Below are positions 5,317-6,063 of a DNA stretch of 6,063 nt, piece after piece. The notes beneath the pieces were generated by a model, which saw only the letters and a program-made list of their open reading frames with translations, did not search any database and was not told where the DNA came from. Origin of the DNA: CAYGWP01 sp964353455. GTDB taxonomy: Bacteria; Planctomycetota; Phycisphaerae; FEN-1346. The stretch spans positions 1 through 6,063 of the forward strand of contig CAYGWP010000593.1 of NCBI GenBank assembly GCA_964353455.1, given 5' to 3'. Within the stretch, counting starts at the first letter, position 1; every line of letters begins with the position of its first letter. The translations under genes and the position numbers were made by a program.

Positions 5317-5689
5317 CTCTGAAGCGATGTCTCTTGGCTGGCGTCCCTGCCCTCGGTAGCCTGTGGGTATCATGTACTTGGTTTGCCCTGAGGGCGCTAC
5401 CCATGTTATGTCTTACTCACCTCGATTGAAATCGCGATCGCTTTGCTGCGCGGGAGACTTGACCCTATACGCCTCGGCGGCTCTGGGGCTGCCCTGCGAT
5501 TGCCGCAGTGGACGTGCCACACCACACCGACAGACGTACCTGTTTGGAAGTGGACTCTATGTGTGCTCCGAAAGCATACTCGGCGAATTCGGCCTTTGCC
5601 AATACAATGCGTAGCGTGCGCCCCCGGAAGCACGGTCACGCAACGGCGGTCGCCGCGGCGACCAGGCTGTGGCCGCGACACCCGGCCAT
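5317..5689. other. Gene-free stretch between convergent genes
   Basis: About 370 bp with no ORF I can defend. Plus-strand frames of 74-104 codons exist, but they look like random translation, rich in Cys, Arg and Ser. I see no tRNA or known RNA. A small hairpin, GCCCT-G-AGGGC (5385-5395), is flanked by GGGTA (5365) and TACCC (5398), which could extend the fold. A long palindrome is listed separately. Confidence 0.5.
5648..5663. terminator. Perfect 16-bp palindrome, possible bidirectional terminator
   Basis: GGTCGCCG followed directly by CGGCGACC is a perfect palindrome 27 bp downstream of the URO-D-like stop codon. It lies between two converging genes. There is no T-run on either side, so a role in ending transcription is only plausible from position; it could equally be a protein-binding site or a repeat fragment. 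Confidence 0.35.
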
Positions 5690-6063
5690 TCACGTGCCGT
5701 ACAGCCGGCCTTCATCAATCATGGCCAGGTAATTGTCGAGCGGGATGTAGTTGGTGACGGAGTTGCCGGTGCCGAGGCAGTAGCCGCCGCCGGGGAGGCA
5801 GGCGTCGAGGGTCTCGCGGACGCGGCGGCGGATGGCGGATTCGGGCGAGCGGCAAAGGAAATCCACGTCGATGCCGCCGAGGAGCGCGATCTTACGTCCA
5901 TAAGTCGATTTGACCTGCCGCACGTCCTCGATGGTGTCCTCGAAACTGTGTTTGGCATCGCTCTTCACGTCGTCCGTCAGGTCATCCATAATGTCCCCGA
6001 GATTGCCGCACGAATGCAATATGTATGGCCGTCCGGCTTTGTGGGCGATGGCCGCGAGTTTCC
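5690..6063 (-). CDS. Uroporphyrinogen decarboxylase (URO-D) family protein, C-terminal 123 residues (5' end outside window)
   Basis: The minus-strand frame is open from the window edge to a TGA at 5692-5690. The visible part is the C-terminal third of a URO-D superfamily TIM barrel. YILHSCGNLGDIMDDL (fragment residues 13-28) is the typical H-x-C-G strand and turn, followed by ALLGGIDVD (59-67) and a GGGYCLGTGNSV segment (91-102) near the end. A TTG at 6019 could be misread as a start, but coding sequence clearly continues upstream of it (AAIAHKAGRPYI). True heme-pathway HemE normally ends with an NLGHG-type motif. GTGNS here instead suggests one of the URO-D-like paralogues, whose substrates are mostly unknown and which in some cases are corrinoid-linked methyltransferases. 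I therefore give no symbol. Its position, convergent with the HEAT-repeat gene, gives no clue to its role. Confidence 0.85.
   Translation of the reverse strand, partial: KLAAIAHKAGRPYILHSCGNLGDIMDDLTDDVKSDAKHSFEDTIEDVRQVKSTYGRKIALLGGIDVDFLCRSPESAIRRRVRETLDACLPGGGYCLGTGNSVTNYIPLDNYLAMIDEGRLYGT

Noticed and set aside
5430..5450. GCGATCGC octamer, the HIP1 palindrome of cyanobacteria
   Set aside because: I noticed a single copy in about 6 kb. HIP1-rich genomes carry many, so this is chance.
5363..5757. Plus-strand frames of 74-104 codons after the HEAT-repeat gene
   Set aside because: Their composition looks random, they lack clear ribosome sites, and they partly overlap the URO-D-like gene on the other strand.
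6017..6019. TTG as start of the URO-D-like protein
   Set aside because: Coding sequence typical of the family continues upstream to the window edge.
1..6063. tRNA, rRNA, CRISPR array or complete transposase gene
   Set aside because: I looked on both strands and saw no tRNA arms, no regularly spaced repeats with spacers, and no transposase or integrase motifs.
1..6063. A new multi-gene defence system combining the restriction enzyme and the HEAT-repeat protein
   Set aside because: They are on opposite strands, separated by about 3 kb and a potassium transporter, with no shared regulatory sequence.

Overview
The window is GC-rich bacterial DNA. It holds parts or all of four genes, separated by long intergenic stretches that are dense in palindromes. 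The style suggests an environmental bacterium, perhaps of the Planctomycetota/Phycisphaerae type: a uroporphyrinogen-decarboxylase-like paralogue, palindromic dispersed repeats, GTG starts and widely spaced solitary genes. This placement is an inference from style; no marker gene is present.

Layout. (1) 1-1200, minus strand: the first 400 codons of a type IIG-like restriction-modification enzyme. It has an N-terminal PD-(D/E)xK nuclease, a helical linker and the start of an adenine methyltransferase domain; the rest lies beyond base 1. (2) 1201-1921: about 720 bp with no convincing gene. It carries two covarying REP-like hairpins, an ACTCCGCA repeat cluster and several strong GC palindromes, one of them resembling a dispersed palindromic element seen in many uncultured-bacterium genomes. 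(3) 1922-3871, plus strand: a KimA-like APC-superfamily potassium/proton symporter with a soluble C-terminal domain. (4) 3872-4227: a hairpin, two possible tiny ORFs and perhaps an insertion-sequence end remnant. (5) 4228-5316, plus strand: a HEAT-repeat protein with two nearly identical 93-bp units and an unrecognised C-terminal domain. Its GC is visibly lower than that of the transporter gene. (6) 5317-5689: no supported gene, with palindromes between convergent genes. (7) 5690-6063, minus strand: the C-terminal 123 codons of a URO-D family protein.

The genes do not form an operon. The restriction enzyme and the transporter diverge from a repeat-filled spacer, and the HEAT gene and the URO-D-like gene converge. 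I see no shared pathway. The restriction enzyme is the one clear defence gene. The least explained items are the paired hairpin elements and the C-terminal half of the HEAT protein. I did not find convincing evidence of a new multi-gene system.
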